NCBI GenBank assembly: GCA_037127315.1
Contig: JBBBDQ010001294.1
Span: 271,001-335,000 of the forward strand
Direction of reading: 5' to 3'
Source of the DNA: Ascarosepion bandense
Lineage: Eukaryota > Mollusca > Cephalopoda > Sepiida > Sepiidae
DNA length: 64,000 nucleotides
Positions within the stretch are counted from its first letter, which is position 1. Each line of letters starts with the position of its first letter. The notes beneath the pieces were generated by a model. That model was not told where the DNA came from. It worked only from the letters and a program-made list of their open reading frames with translations, and ran no database searches. The position numbers were made by a program, and so were the translations under genes. Positions 51,641 through 62,823 of the stretch are shown here, piece after piece.

Positions 51641-52860
51641 AGTACGAGTAATTTAAACCAAGACAGAAACTTACCTAACTCCATCCATGACACACTTGTA
51701 GAAAATACATGTACAAAAACCACATTCAAACGTCAAAATGAATAAAAATAATGAAGTCCCTAATAATTATAATAAAAGAAGCCAACATTCGATAATATCA
51801 AATTATGACCTGTGTTTGGAAAATAAAGAAAAACATTCTCCTCACTCTAAAAACATAAGAAATCTACATATTTAGTTAAAAATAAAAACAAAAAACATCC
51901 TAATAAAATGGACATAAGCCCTTAGATATATAGATTATTCAGACAGTTTTTGCACACCTTATGCCCAGAAAAAAAATTGAATAAAGAGCTCAGTTGCAAT
52001 ACCTTGTCAGTTGTCTTTAATAAAACTTGTATAAAAAAGAGATTACTACCCAAATACACGATTATATATATATATAAATTAAAATAAATTTTCAAAATTC
52101 AAAAATGTTGAATGAACATTTAAACATGAAATCCCTAAGAGAGATCTCACGTATCCTCAGTAACAGTCGGTCTAGATTCAAAATGAGAATAAAAATAAGA
52201 TTAAAAAGAGAAATAAAAAAATAAAAAATAAATAACAGTTAAGATTTGAGAAATTTACGTCACAAAAAAATTTTTGTAAATCAGTCTATTTTTGGTTTTT
52301 ACTTTTAGATAGAGTTGTAAGTGAAGAGATAGAAAATTTGACATGTCTCGCTTTACAAACGAAAAGGGTTAAGGGAGGGAAGTCGTTAAATTGAGAATTG
52401 GGTTAAACAAAACAGAACAGAAAGGAAAGGGGCGGGATATAAAAAAAAATAGAGAAAAAATAAAGAAGGGGAAATAGAGAAAAGAAAGGTAAAAGGAAAA
52501 AATGTTCGATACCTATCAAACAAATTTAACTTTAAATGTTTAAATGGGTTAAAGTTTTAGAAAAAAGAGACTTATCAGAAAAAGTATATTTAGGGGAAAA
52601 AAGTATATTAGGGGAAAAAAAAATTTTATATTTAAAAACAAATTTTTTTATTTAAAAAATTTATAAAAATTATGACATGAAAAAGATATATATAATAACA
52701 GAGGAAATAAAGGGTTAGTAAAAGAATCCATATTTTATAAAGGTAGACAATTAAAGGAGACTGGAAGAGGAAGGTAGAGGGGTTAAATTACTATTTAAAG
52801 TTAAAATTAAATTAATTTATCAAAAACCATTAAATTTATATTTAATATCCTATCCTAAAA

Positions 52861-52900
<40 letters not shown>
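51641..52900. other. A-rich DNA without recognisable genes, (TA)n at 52862-52900
   Basis: Long A-rich and AT-rich stretches. One GC-richer segment at 52360-52440. No repeat partner in the window was identified. Confidence 0.5.
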
Positions 52901-52901
<1 letters not shown>

Positions 52902-53225
52902 CGCTATCACACCCTGATTGAGCACTCTGGAAGAATGCTAGACTTTGAAAAACAGTAGCTACTCCAGCATGTACGCATCGCTCATTCAATAATGAATTAG
53001 AGCACTCTGGCTATTGGGCGTGTATGATGATAATATGGATTCTAAAATGTCTGCTTTCTTCTACCGACCGGCCATAGCCCAGAGGTAGAATCGCCGAATG
53101 ACACCACTTCGGTCGGGTTTCAATCCTGGGTTAAAAAGCAATCAGCTGTCTAACCATACTGATGAGCTGTGATACAGTGAAACAGATCTGTCTGTGGATG
53201 ACTATATATATATATATATATATAA
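52901..53225 (+). mobile_element. SINE-T2, full length, plus strand, TA-flanked
   Basis: Best reference copy. Head ACGCTATCACACCCTGATTG, then GGCCATAGCCCAGAGGTAGA (A-box region), CTTCGGTCGGGTTTCAATCC (B-box region), GCAATCAGCTGTCTAACCAT and the end CAGATCTGTCTGTGGATGAC. Length about 300 bases, with TA tracts on both sides. Confidence 0.85.
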
Positions 53226-53264
53226 ATCATCTAATATGAGTTTTTTATTTTTTATTTATATTTT

Positions 53265-53335
53265 ATTGTTTTAAATCTCCTTATCAATATAAACATCACC
53301 AAGTATATTTACCTCATTTCACTGCCTGATGATGA
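53265..53335 (-). repeat. Element G terminal fragment
   Basis: TTAAATCTCCTTATCAATAT, CATCACCAAGTATATTTACC, CATTTCACTGCCTGATGATG. Reverse complement of the left terminus at 57640-57720. Confidence 0.6.
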
Positions 53336-53475
53336 TGTACTGAACACTAGTGTTCTCATTCTTCTCTTAACTATTCTCCAACACCCTTTTCTCTTCACCC
53401 TCCTCTTATGTAACTCCCTGTGCACCAGTGGCAGTATTGCCTTGCTTAAGTGTAAAACAACTATAAAAAAACAAT
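53336..53475 (+). repeat. LINE-B 3'UTR, plus strand
   Basis: Pyrimidine-rich region, then TATGTAACTCCCTGTGCACC, AGTGGCAGTATTGCCTTGCT and a terminal TATAAAAAAACA. LINE-B 3' end with truncated coding region. Confidence 0.7.
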
Positions 53476-53490
53476 CATTAGGCACATATT

Positions 53491-53712
53491 GTGACAACAT
53501 CATAACAATTCCTCAAAACAACTTTGAAGTCAGCATGAACCTGCTCAGTTAAATGACAATTTTTTGCATTAATTCTATTAACATGCTACCCCCACCTCAA
53601 TACTGAGCACTTTACAATAAAGAACCTGCTTGCCAAAATACCTTTTATCAGTGAAACTACTAAAAAAAAATGACACTCTTGGCAGTGAACATTACCACAG
53701 CTCCACACAATA

Positions 53713-53743
<31 letters not shown>

Positions 53744-53815
53744 TAGTGCAAAGAATTTGTCACTTTCACTGAGCAGGTTCATGCCAATTTTAAAGTTTTG
53801 TGATAACATCCTGAT
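53491..53815. repeat. Inverted repeat, about 70-bp arms
   Basis: CAGCATGAACCTGCTCAGTT (53531) pairs with CACTGAGCAGGTTCATGCCA (53767). Arms 53497-53569 and 53744-53813 surround a segment that recurs directly at 54195-54330 (GAGCACTTTACAATAAAGAA versus GAGCACTTTATGATAAAAAA). Confidence 0.65.
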
Positions 53816-53879
53816 GAGGCGTTCACTCATCAAGTTTGGTTTTCTTATTGTTGAGTCTCATTCTTTTTTATAAGCATCC

Positions 53880-54135
53880 CAGTGTCTTTTATGCAATTGA
53901 TTGTATTTTTTTACATTTCTTTATTTTTATTTTCTTTTTCTTTTTTTTAAATTTTTGTTTGATTTCTTTTTAGTGTGTTTTTATTGCTTTTTTAATGTGT
54001 GCATAATGAGTGTATGTCCATTTAATTGCTTTATGTTGAATAGGTGTTTGCTTAATTGCTTTTTTTTAGTTGGTTAGTTCTTGTCACTTAGGTTGGCTTC
54101 TATTTGTTATATTGCCCTATTATATTAACTTGACC
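53880..54135 (+). repeat. Dispersed repeat R5, plus copy, T-rich
   Basis: TTTTTATTGCTTTTTTAATG, GTCCATTTAATTGCTTTATG and GTTTGCTTAATTGC. Reverse complement relation to 16140-16400. Confidence 0.5.
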
Positions 54136-54194
54136 TTTTGTCTTACCTTGTTAGTGTGTTTCATTACTTAAGAATTTTTTTAAGATCATGGTTG

Positions 54195-54330
54195 GGTGTT
54201 TCAATGCTCTATCTCCATCCCAATATTGAGCACTTTATGATAAAAAACCTGTTTGCCAAAACACCTATCAGTAAAACTACTGAAAAAACAACAATCTTGT
54301 CTCTAAATATTATAAGAACTCAATAACACA
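54195..54330 (+). repeat. Direct copy of the 53575-53710 segment
   Basis: Same order of blocks: TTGAGCACTTTATGATAAAA, CCTGTTTGCCAAAACACC, ATCAGTAAAACTACTGAAAA. Confidence 0.6.
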
Positions 54331-54593
54331 AAACAGCTGTGGTTTACACCTCTCCTTATGTTTTAGTTATTTTAATAAATTTAATTTTAAAAAAGCTCTA
54401 ACTTTCTTTCTATTATAGTTAACATTAGAATTTTTGTGTCCCATGTATTATTCATAGGTTATCCGTTGGCACTTTTAATAAGTGTTGGCTGAAAGATATC
54501 TAAAAGGAAATAAAAGATTACCTCTTGTTTGTTCAAATATATATATAGCCGTAGTGTGAAACCGCGGTAGGTTTTGGCTAGCTTGAGATTCTT

Positions 54594-54660
<67 letters not shown>

Positions 54661-55019
54661 TCAGTTCATGCTACACTGGACAGAGTTTTATTAACACCTG
54701 AATAATAATATTATAAATATGTGCAAGCTCATATGTATATTTATTAATTTACATAGCTGTATATTTAACCAAGTATAGGCTATGTATGGATGGAGTAAAA
54801 ATACGTATCCAAAAGAAAACTATTCTTAAAAAAGTTCTCAATACAAAGAATAATATTTATCTAGAATTTATAACATAAATATGTTATGATATCACTACAA
54901 AAGTAGCCATTTTGTTTCAACACTATCCATGTCTTATCAAGTGATAAATTCTATTTCAAGTTCTTTATGTCATAAATTCTAAATGAATATTAACTATATA
55001 TATAGGAGAGTTTTGTAAT
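54331..55019. other. AT-rich DNA with a long (TA)n at 54600-54652, no gene
   Basis: One 50-base TA tract and short inverted AT-rich blocks around 54860-54990. No coding motif. Confidence 0.5.
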
Positions 55020-55252
55020 TTGCTTGAAGCATTGTGTATATTAGGTGTATGGTTAGGTCTTGAAGGCTATCAACGCATTTAGTAAAATGAAGTAAGATAA
55101 AGAAGGGGTTGGGTATTACCTATTTATTATTCATTAATATTTCAAGATGAAAATCTTCCTCTTCAGAATGGTAGGAGAGCTTGTTTTTCATGGATCATGC
55201 CTTTCAACAAATGGTCATCCTTTGCTGCTACTGCTGTTGTTAATTGTAGTGA

Positions 55253-55305
<53 letters not shown>

Positions 55306-55550
55306 TAATACTACACATATAAAAGCAATAAACATACATACACACGCACACACTTATTTCATACTCCAACATACTTTGCACCAGAACACATACACACACA
55401 TATATATTTACACACACACTCCAACATACTATACATCATAACACATACTCACACAGACACACATATATATATATATATCATACACATTCCAACATACTAT
55501 ACACTGGAACGCACACATGCCCACATGATACCTGGGAAATGGTATGTAGG

Positions 55551-55618
<68 letters not shown>

Positions 55619-56155
55619 AACACAAGTGAAAAAAAATGTAGCAATAAACACACCTCCAATTAAAGCAGATAGATATGACACCAAGTCATAAAATGATGCC
55701 CACTACCACTCTGACAGAGGTACAAAAATGCCAAATCATGCAATGCTTCAATGCACACATACATAAACCATAAATTAAAGCAGACAGATATCATCAAATC
55801 TTAAAACAGCATCCACTATCACTAACAAAGAAATGAAAAAGCCAAATCAATGCACATATATATAAACCATAAACATACACACACATGCATGCTCAAATAC
55901 ATTTACAAGTACACATACACACACTCACTACAATTAACAACAGCAGTAGCAGCAAAGGATGACTATTCATTGAAAGGCATGACCCATGAGTGGACAGATG
56001 TAAAAAACAAACTCTCCTACCATTCTGAAAATGAGATTTTGATCTCAAAATATTAATGAATAATAAATAGGTAATAACCAAACACTTTCTTTACCTTCCT
56101 TTATTTTGCTAAATGCATTGTGATTGCCTTCAAGACCTACTCATACATCATATAT
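55020..56155. repeat. Large inverted repeat, about 240-bp arms around a microsatellite core
   Basis: Left arm about 55020-55262, right arm about 55910-56155. Pairing is shown by AACAAATGGTCATCCTTTGC against GCAAAGGATGACTATTCATT, ATTATTCATTAATATTTCAA against its complement at 56046, and the distal GGTCTTGAAGGCTATCAACG against CATTGTGATTGCCTTCAAGA. The core holds (TA)n tracts, a CTCCAACATACTATACA minisatellite (three to four units) and a two-copy 115-bp tandem (55665-55890). Confidence 0.75.
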
Positions 56156-56610
56156 TTTCCATTTGTAAACGAGTTATTATGATGTCTTCAGGCAATTTGC
56201 AATAACTGATTTTTACCACTTACCGTGTTTTTTTTTTTTGCTATTCCCAAACAAAAATGAACTATTGAATAAAAAACAGAAATTATGACTAAGTGTAACC
56301 ATACTAAAATATACCTATTAGGTTGATACAACCATGGATGAAAACGTTATAATTTCTTGTAATTTTAAAAATTGCGCATTCAAAAATTCTCCATCATGTA
56401 AGTGTTCTTAAAAAAACAGTAAATGGTAAAATCAGTTATTGCAAATTGTCTGAAGACACCATTCATGGTAGAAACCTAGGTCATGTAATAACTTGTTTAC
56501 AAATGGAAAATATTCAAAAGTTCTACAATTGTATTGAACACTTTTAATACAAATGTGCACTGGTCTAATTTTATTATGATCAAAAACTAAGTAATTAAAC
56601 AATATATATA
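56155..56610 (+). repeat. R3, longest copy, itself an inverted repeat, (TA)n end
   Basis: CCATTTGTAAACGAGTTATT (56157) pairs with AATAACTTGTTTACAAATGG (56492), and GTCTTCAGGCAATTTGCAAT (56181) pairs with ATTGCAAATTGTCTGAAGAC (56439). The right arm continues ATTCAAAAGTTCTACAATTG and GCACTGGTCTAATTTTATTA to a TA tract. No gene. Confidence 0.7.
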
Positions 56611-56649
56611 TATATATTTGAGATGAAGTGAACCAATAGGTTTAGAATC

Positions 56650-57352
56650 CAGAGTTCTCCAGTATTTACTTTTTAAAAAAGTCCTCAATATAATATAAAT
56701 TAAATTTGCTTTTTTATTTAAAATTAATTCAATTTGCATTGCAACATGGAAATTGTCTGTGTTTCGAGATTTGAAGCTTTTATCTCATCATCAGACAATG
56801 TTCAATTTCTTTGGTGAAAATGATTGATATTTGAGTGCAGAAAACAATACATTTGCTTATTAAAGAGTTAATATAGACGAGGGAAGACAGAAAATTTGTA
56901 ACATATGGGTGTGTTTAATTTAACTAATCAGAATGATGGTTGTCTTTGAAAATTTTAAATATAGGTTAAATATTAGGGAATGTGGGGTGTTCATACATAT
57001 TTGATGAAACTGTCGTCTTTTCAACTAGACTGCTTTCTTCCTATAAGATGTATACATTTTAGTTATGAAAAAATACTTAGAGTTATTTGTATCTCTGCTC
57101 TTTAAAAAAACACACCCTTTTTTATACCAGTTTTCAGAGTACATTTCTTTCACAATTCACTATATGCTCTTAAATTGTATCTGTGCTAAAGTCTATTAAA
57201 TTAATATTATTTAAATAATAATGCAAAATAAAGTAAAAGATATATGTAAGTTAATCAATAGGCTTATATGAAGAATTATCAACTATATTCCAATGTGAAT
57301 ATTTTACAATGTTTACATACGATGATAATTTCATTTTGTTTATAAAATGGAT

Positions 57353-57384
<32 letters not shown>

Positions 57385-57385
57385 C
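56650..57385 (+). repeat. R4-related element and (TA)n
   Basis: ATTGCATTGCAACATGGAAA, GTGTTTCGAGATTTGAAGC and CATCATCAGACAATGTTC match R4, and CAATGTGAATATTTTACAATG near 57292 matches 14862. The right arm is lost in the TA tract at 57358-57385. Confidence 0.6.
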
Positions 57386-57429
57386 TCAAATTAAGGAAAG
57401 GATTTTTTTCACTCTTCAAGATCATTTGA

Positions 57430-57522
57430 TCTCTCTCTCTCTCTCTCTCTCACTCTCTCTAACCACAGCACTTTGTCGTTCTTACTGAGACCTGGATAAG
57501 AGAGAGATTGCTGCATAAAAAC

Positions 57523-57525
<3 letters not shown>
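57430..57525 (+). pseudogene. (CT)n followed by a LINE endonuclease motif fragment
   Basis: After the CT tract one frame reads FVVLTETWIRERLL, the catalytic-Glu motif (TETW) of LINE AP endonucleases. Only about 15 codons are recognisable. Confidence 0.4.

Positions 57526-57532
<7 letters not shown>

Positions 57533-57574
<42 letters not shown>
57533..57574. repeat. (TA)n microsatellite
   Basis: About 20 TA units directly before the element G terminus. Confidence 0.9.
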
Positions 57575-57581
<7 letters not shown>

Positions 57582-57589
57582 ATTATTAT

Positions 57590-58955
57590 AATAATAGCAT
57601 ACTGTAACTCAAAAGGTATTAAGTTTAAGTGTTCAATGCACTATCATCAGGCAGTGAAATGTGGTTAATTTGCTTGGTGATATATTGATAAGGAGATTTG
57701 AAATAACAAAATTAAACTAAAAATAAAAAAAGCCATCATATTAAGCAGGGTGGGAGGCTATAAATGCAATGACATTAAATATTATAAGTAAAATAATACT
57801 AATAATAGATATAAAAGAAGTAGAAAATTAATTTAACCAAATATCTGGTATTGAGTTAGGCAATAAATTCCTTAACCTAATTCAGAAACACTTTCCAACT
57901 AATAATCCCCTTAGCAAAATTTTTAATAAAAATACATTAAAACTTAGTTATAGCTGCACTGATAACCTTGATATGATAATAAAAAATGCAACAATGAAAT
58001 TCTAAAACAATATGACAAATTTCACAATCATAACCAACTTATTATAAATAATAACACTAATACTTGCAATTTTCATCATTTTTATATATGTCCTCTGCCT
58101 TACAAATTCCATAGTATACCAAACTAACATCTCTACGACAAAAAATCCAAATCTTACCAAACATTATATCAGAAGTAGTAAGAACATTTTTAAGACTCAA
58201 TTTTATCAGCATATCTTTCAATAATAAAATCTATAGTAACTCAACTTCTCTCTCCCAAAACTATTGGCAATTGAAAGATGCAAATAAAACTCCTACAGTA
58301 AAATGAAAAATATTAACAAAAGCTAAAACATGTAAATTGCTACATGACATATGTTTTCTTTGCTTACAAGAAAAAATTCATATAATTAAATTCCCAAGAA
58401 CTAACTTATTAAATCAACATAATAAAATTACTCCTTACTGCCATCATAAGATTATTCACACTTTTAAATATATCTAAAATTATCTCAATATATTTACTAT
58501 AATCTACAAACCTATCCCTTTTAATTAATTATATATATATTAAAAATGAACTTTATCAATTGTTACTTTGCTGTGTATATTTCCTTTCATTACGAGTCAT
58601 CTATTATCTCGTACTTCTGTTTTTTAAATCTAACCTCAATTTGTCACAACTATTTTCTTCTAAATGTTGTTTTTTTATATCAACTAGACCCTTTAAGATA
58701 AATATTTTATTTTTTTATTGTTCTTATTTTTTTCAATATTTTGCTTCTAAAAATAATGTTAGCTACTGTATTACACATTTCTTGTTTAAATTTTTGACAC
58801 AGATTGTCTGGTATGGCTAAACTTTGCCCCAATTTTTATGTGTCTTTATACAAAATTCTTTTAAAATACAATAACCTCCCACTCCATTATAATTATGTAA
58901 TATGATAACCTTTTTTATTTTTAGTTTAATTTTGTTATTTTAAATCTCTTTATCA
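57590..58955 (+). mobile_element. Element G: GIY-YIG element with terminal inverted repeats
   Basis: Left terminus AATTTGCTTGGTGATATATT, GATAAGGAGATTTGAAATAA (57655-57710) is inverted at the right: TTTTAGTTTAATTTTGTTAT, TTTAAATCTCTTTATCAATA (58919-58958). The inversion continues beyond the Penelope insertion as ATCACCAAGTAAATTAAC (60372-60390). Inside is a decayed nuclease gene. Its relation to Penelope-like pseudo-LTRs is a hypothesis. Confidence 0.6.
57850..58460 (+). pseudogene. Element G nuclease pseudogene
   Basis: Reading across frames: LNLIQKHFPTNNPLSKIFNK, NTLKLSYSCTDNLDMIIK, then SIVYQTNISTTKNPNLTKHY and IRSSKNIFKTQFYQH (degraded YIG strand), TSLSQ/YWQLKDANKTPTVKW and LLHDICFLCLQEKIHIIKFP with LLNQHNKITPYCHHK. 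The order matches the split copy at 40990-43195 and the tandem units at 62824-64000. Multiple stops. No RT is attached. Confidence 0.65.
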
Positions 58956-58956
<1 letters not shown>

Positions 58957-59027
<71 letters not shown>

Positions 59028-59028
59028 C
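58957..59028. repeat. (TA)n(TG)n(TA)n microsatellite, left border of Penelope RT
   Basis: TA tract, about 19 TG units, then a short TA tract, ending exactly where the Penelope reading frame ends. Confidence 0.92.
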
Positions 59029-59029
59029 C

Positions 59030-60286
59030 TTAAGAAAAAGTTTCTATTAGGCCAATTTTATGGGACTTAGGAACAAAAGAGTTCCAATTAGTATACAGAC
59101 CAGTAAAAGTCGGTTTACGAAATACTGAAGTCACGAAAACCTCGTCCCATCGCTGAACATAGACATCTAAAAATGGAAGACCTCCATCCTTCTCTCTCTC
59201 CATAGTAAACTGAAGAGATGGATGTAAAGAGTTTAGCTGAACTAAAAAATTTTCAGCTTCAGATGTGTTATTAAATAACGTGAAGGTGTCATCAACATAA
59301 TGTCGATAAATCAGTGGCTCATTAACCTTCTCAAATAACACATGTTCATAATATCCTACAAAGATATTAGAAAGAACAGGACCCAAAGGACTCCCCATAG
59401 CGACCCCGTCTATCTGTGCATACATTGTCCCGTTAAAACTAAATTCGACTCCCTCAGTAGCCAACCGCATACACTCTAAGAAAATTTCTTCAGGAATAAT
59501 TGCAAGGCCGAAATTACCTCTGTATAACATGTCAGCACAAATGTTTATAATGTCATTTAACGGGACATTTGTGTACAAATTGACAATGTCAAAAGAGACC
59601 ATAAACGTATCTCTTGAGGAAAATTCTAAATTTCTAACGAAATTAGAAAAACTGAAAGTGTCGAGGACATTATATGTAGACAGTGCATCAGACAGAGGTT
59701 GGATAATCTCTGCCAACCACTTAGCCAGCTCATGCTGTATTGACCCTACCATGGACAATATGGGTCTAAGGGGAACTCCTTCCTTATGGACTTTTGGAAG
59801 GCCATACATTCTGGGTCGCTGAGAGCCCACGGGCCTAATCCTGTTATAGATGTCTTTAGAAATTAGATTTTGCTTATATAAAGACAGAAGCCAACATTGA
59901 ATTTTGGCTTCTATCTTACCGGTGTTGTCAAATGTATTGGCAGAACCGATAACAGTGAACTTAGAACGATCATCTAAGATATTATACATTTTAGAAAGAT
60001 AATCGTCTTGATTTAATATAACAACACCAGCACGCTTATCTGGCTTGGTAATGTAAATGTCACCACGAGAACGTAAAGACTTAATTGTTCGGTAATGCAC
60101 ACCACGCCAGTCAAGAGAATCTTTCTCACAACTAAGCGAAGTGTACTCAATGGCACACTCAAGCAACTTAGCTTTTACCTCAGAACACTTTTCGGAAGAT
60201 GTTGGAAACATGATGAGTAATTTGCGAGTATAATAACTCGAACTCAGAAAAAATCTGTTCCTTATTAATCTTAGAAGGAGGTACAC
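59030..60286 (-). pseudogene. Penelope-like element reverse transcriptase
   Basis: A 418-codon frame on the minus strand. RT motifs in order: ITKPDKRAGVVILNQDDYL, MYGLPKVHKEGVPLRPILS, VSFDIVNLYTNVPL (first Asp), GVAMGSPLGPVLSNIFVGYY, YRHYVDDTFTLFN (YVDD catalytic box, about 59310) and GLPFLDVYVQR with FRKPTFTGLYTNW. These are characteristic of Penelope-like RTs rather than LINE RTs. Catalytic residues are present. The first 25 residues of the frame are out of register. The true N-terminal part (SRGLDFCVPPSKINKEQIFS, about 60225-60310) lies in another frame after a shift near 60190. The frame ends KIGLIETFS at a microsatellite, so linker and GIY-YIG nuclease are missing. Confidence 0.9.
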
Positions 60287-60350
60287 AGAAATCTAACCCA
60301 CGAGAGAGAACTGAAAGTTCAATCCCAGTGAGACTTATGCTGGAAAAATT
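60190..60350 (-). pseudogene. Penelope-like N-terminal segment in a shifted frame
   Basis: Reads SLTGIELSVLSRGLDFCVPP, KINKEQIFSEFELLYSQITH and VSNIFRKVF then stop. The LSRGLDF-x-P block is typical of sequence upstream of Penelope RT. It is bounded by (TA)n at 60353-60372. Confidence 0.75.
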
Positions 60351-60352
60351 GA

Positions 60353-60392
60353 AAATATATATATATATATATCACCAAGTAAATTAACTTAG
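60353..60392. repeat. (TA)n right border of Penelope RT and resumed element G terminus
   Basis: TA tract to 60372, followed by ATCACCAAGTAAATTAAC, the continuation of the element G inverted repeat. Confidence 0.75.
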
Positions 60393-60589
60393 AAAAAACT
60401 TCTAAGTTCAATGAGACTAAGATTTATGGGCCATCTAAATGTCCTGTATATGTCAGACTAGTGTGGATCAGTCCAGTAAGTCAGACATAAGCCTGTAAAT
60501 TTTCTATAACTATTCAGCAGTGTTAGAATTCCATTATGATGTGGAATATATTTACAACTACAACTACAGCTTTTCTTCCTTGCCTTGCC

Positions 60590-60900
60590 TGCCCATCAAA
60601 GTAATTTAGTTATTTACCAATTTAAATGTTGATGTGAGGTTGACTATGTAGAATAAACCATCCAGAGGTTAGAAGTCAGAATTGAACAACCTGTTCTGGG
60701 TCAGGTGCATAGATATGAGCTGGTGACATCCAGGTGTTTGCAGACTCAAGCCTCCACAATCAGCGAGTATTTATTAAATTCTGCTGCTTGCAGGACAAAT
60801 TATTCAGCCAACTTGTTCTTTGTATTGCACAGGGTGAAGAACAGACTCCATTTGGATATTCTGGAGTCTGTTATTATTAATATATAGAGACCTACCCTGT
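60590..60900 (+). pseudogene. Penelope-like GIY-YIG and tail fragment
   Basis: One frame reads SNLVIYQFKC-stop-CEVDYVE-stop-TIQRLEVRIEQ (GIY strand IYQFKC, YIG strand YVE, then QRLEVRI), then ASTISEYLLNSAACRTNYSA and LFFVLHRVKNRLHLDILESV. Two stops in the nuclease. It points opposite to the RT at 59030-60286, so it belongs to a different insertion. Confidence 0.72.
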
Positions 60901-61339
60901 GCATAGAATAAGAATTGAAATATAAATTGGCCCACTTTAGTGAAGCCATTACTTAGTAGAGAAAACTTTATTTTTTCAACCCACTTTATATTTATTATAC
61001 TTTAAACTTTTTAAAATTTTCTTGTTAGCTACTCAGTTTTGTTACTCACCAACAATTGCTGTTCTGAAGAAGTGTCAATTGAAAGGTACCTAGAATATTT
61101 TAATTGATACTTTTGTATCTTGTTTTATTAGTAAAATATGAACCCACTTTTTTTTCTTGAAATGTATGATATATGTGTGTGTTATTATTATTATTATTAT
61201 CTATTATTAGTATTGCTAGTATTTTAGATATTTTTTAAGATTGTATTTTAATACATTATATTTTCTTATTGAGAGTTATTATTTTAACTATAGTTTAAAT
61301 AAATTACTACTAGTGGATATGATAATAATTTATGTTAGG
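60901..61339. other. AT-rich DNA with (TTA)n, no gene
   Basis: ATTATTATTATTATTATT at about 61182-61200. Otherwise nothing recognised. Confidence 0.5.
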
Positions 61340-62330
61340 ATGTATGATTAATGATTTATTTTTCACCATAAATATTCCCTATAGTCGGTATATTTTAATT
61401 TAAGGGTAAATCCCTTGTCGCATTTCTGCTAATGAATATGAGTGAATATGAATACATCAGTTTTAATCTCGTGTTTTTTAAATTATTTTAAAATTTGTTC
61501 TATTGTGATTTCTTCTTTTTTCTTTCCTTCTTTTTGTATATTTCTGTTAGGTTTATCTAATTTTTCCAGTTTCTATATTTATATTTTTTAATTTTAGTAT
61601 TTTTAATTATTTTAACAATATTTTTTAAATTAGCATTAATTTTTAAAATAATAGTAAGAGTAGTTATTTTTTCAAATTGTATTAAAATTATGATGTGCAA
61701 GTTTTTTGTACCATTAATATATCCCAGTATATTTGAAATTAAATTTCATAGTTAAATTTTTCCATGTTTAAGAAAACAGTTAGGTGGTTTGAGACGCTAT
61801 TACAATAAATGGAGTCAACATTTATTTCTCGTGATACTCTATTTCCTTTTATTGTATCTATTTGTCCTTTCTTTTTCTTGTTTTCCATTCAGTTTTTTCT
61901 GTTTCCCTTCTTTCTTTTTTCTCTTCTTTACATTAATCAATCTTCTATCTTTTCTTTATTTTTGCTTTCCTCTTTCTTTGGAGTTCTTTTCGAACGAGCG
62001 AGAAATTTTCATGAATAAACGTTACAAATGTCTATTTTAATATGGACATGTGAGCGACTATGTAAAATAAAATAAAAGAAAGGAAATTTTTTGGGGAGGG
62101 GGATATTTTGAGGACCAACTGTTGTACCATTTGGGTCTGACGAGCTGTGATAACAACATCAGGATGTGGTGAAATATGTATTACCCATTGTAATAATCTA
62201 AAATCTTTTATAAATTATATTACTCTGTTAAATTAAATAAATGAATTTAACACTGAGTTCTCTTGAGTTCATCTCTATCGGAATTTACCTGGATTGCATA
62301 CCAAGTGTGCTATGTTATATCATGGATAAA
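61340..62330 (+). repeat. Repeat R7, copy 3, complete but diverged
   Basis: Collinear with the palindrome arms and loop at 9790-11082: CACCATAAATATTCCCTATA, CATTTATTTCTCGTGATACT region, TTCTTTGGAGTTCTTTTCGA, GGACATGTGAGCGACTATGT, GGGGGATATTTTGAGGACCA, CATTTGGGTCTGACGAGC, ACTCTGTTAAATTAAATAAA and GGAATTTACCTGGATTGCAT. Length about 0.9-1 kb. Pyrimidine-rich frames here are not genes. Confidence 0.8.
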
Positions 62331-62369
62331 TAAATATATATACATATATAAATAGATATTTATTTATAT

Positions 62370-62815
62370 ATTTCCAGGGGAAGAAGACTCAAGGTTTTAT
62401 TATTTTGAGTGCTCCGGCATTTATTTTATTATGAACAGTGCTCAATATAATAAGTATTATAGAGCTTAATATAATTATATAGTTATGAATTAATTGTACA
62501 TTGCAACACAGAAATTTCTATGTTTCGAGATAGATTCTCTTCATCAGGCAATGTTTGATGTTGGTTATACAGATGATTTACATTTAAATAACAAAAACCT
62601 TTGGTTTACTGTGTATGTATGTGGAAAGATATAAAATTTGCATGCGTGTTTCTTTTAACTAATCAGAGCGAAGATTTATTTTGGGATTTGGCCCCAAAGA
62701 ATACTTACTGACCAAATTTGTCTTTTTTTTTCTCCTTTTGTGTTTATACAAAAATGTATACAATGTCACAGTCTACAATTAATTCATAACTATATAATTA
62801 TATATATATTTATAT
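62370..62815 (+). mobile_element. R4 short copy with terminal inverted repeats
   Basis: TAATTATATAGTTATGAATT (62471) pairs with AATTCATAACTATATAATTA (62781). Outer blocks GAGTGCTCCGGCATTTATTT and GATAGATTCTCTTCATCAGG match 14100-14310. The interior is about half that of the long copy. Confidence 0.7.
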
Positions 62816-62823
62816 ATTTTGAC

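Noticed and set aside
61789..62040. Phe-rich plus-strand frames
   Set aside because: They arise from the pyrimidine-rich tract of repeat R7, which also occurs in the 9790-11082 copies without a conserved frame.
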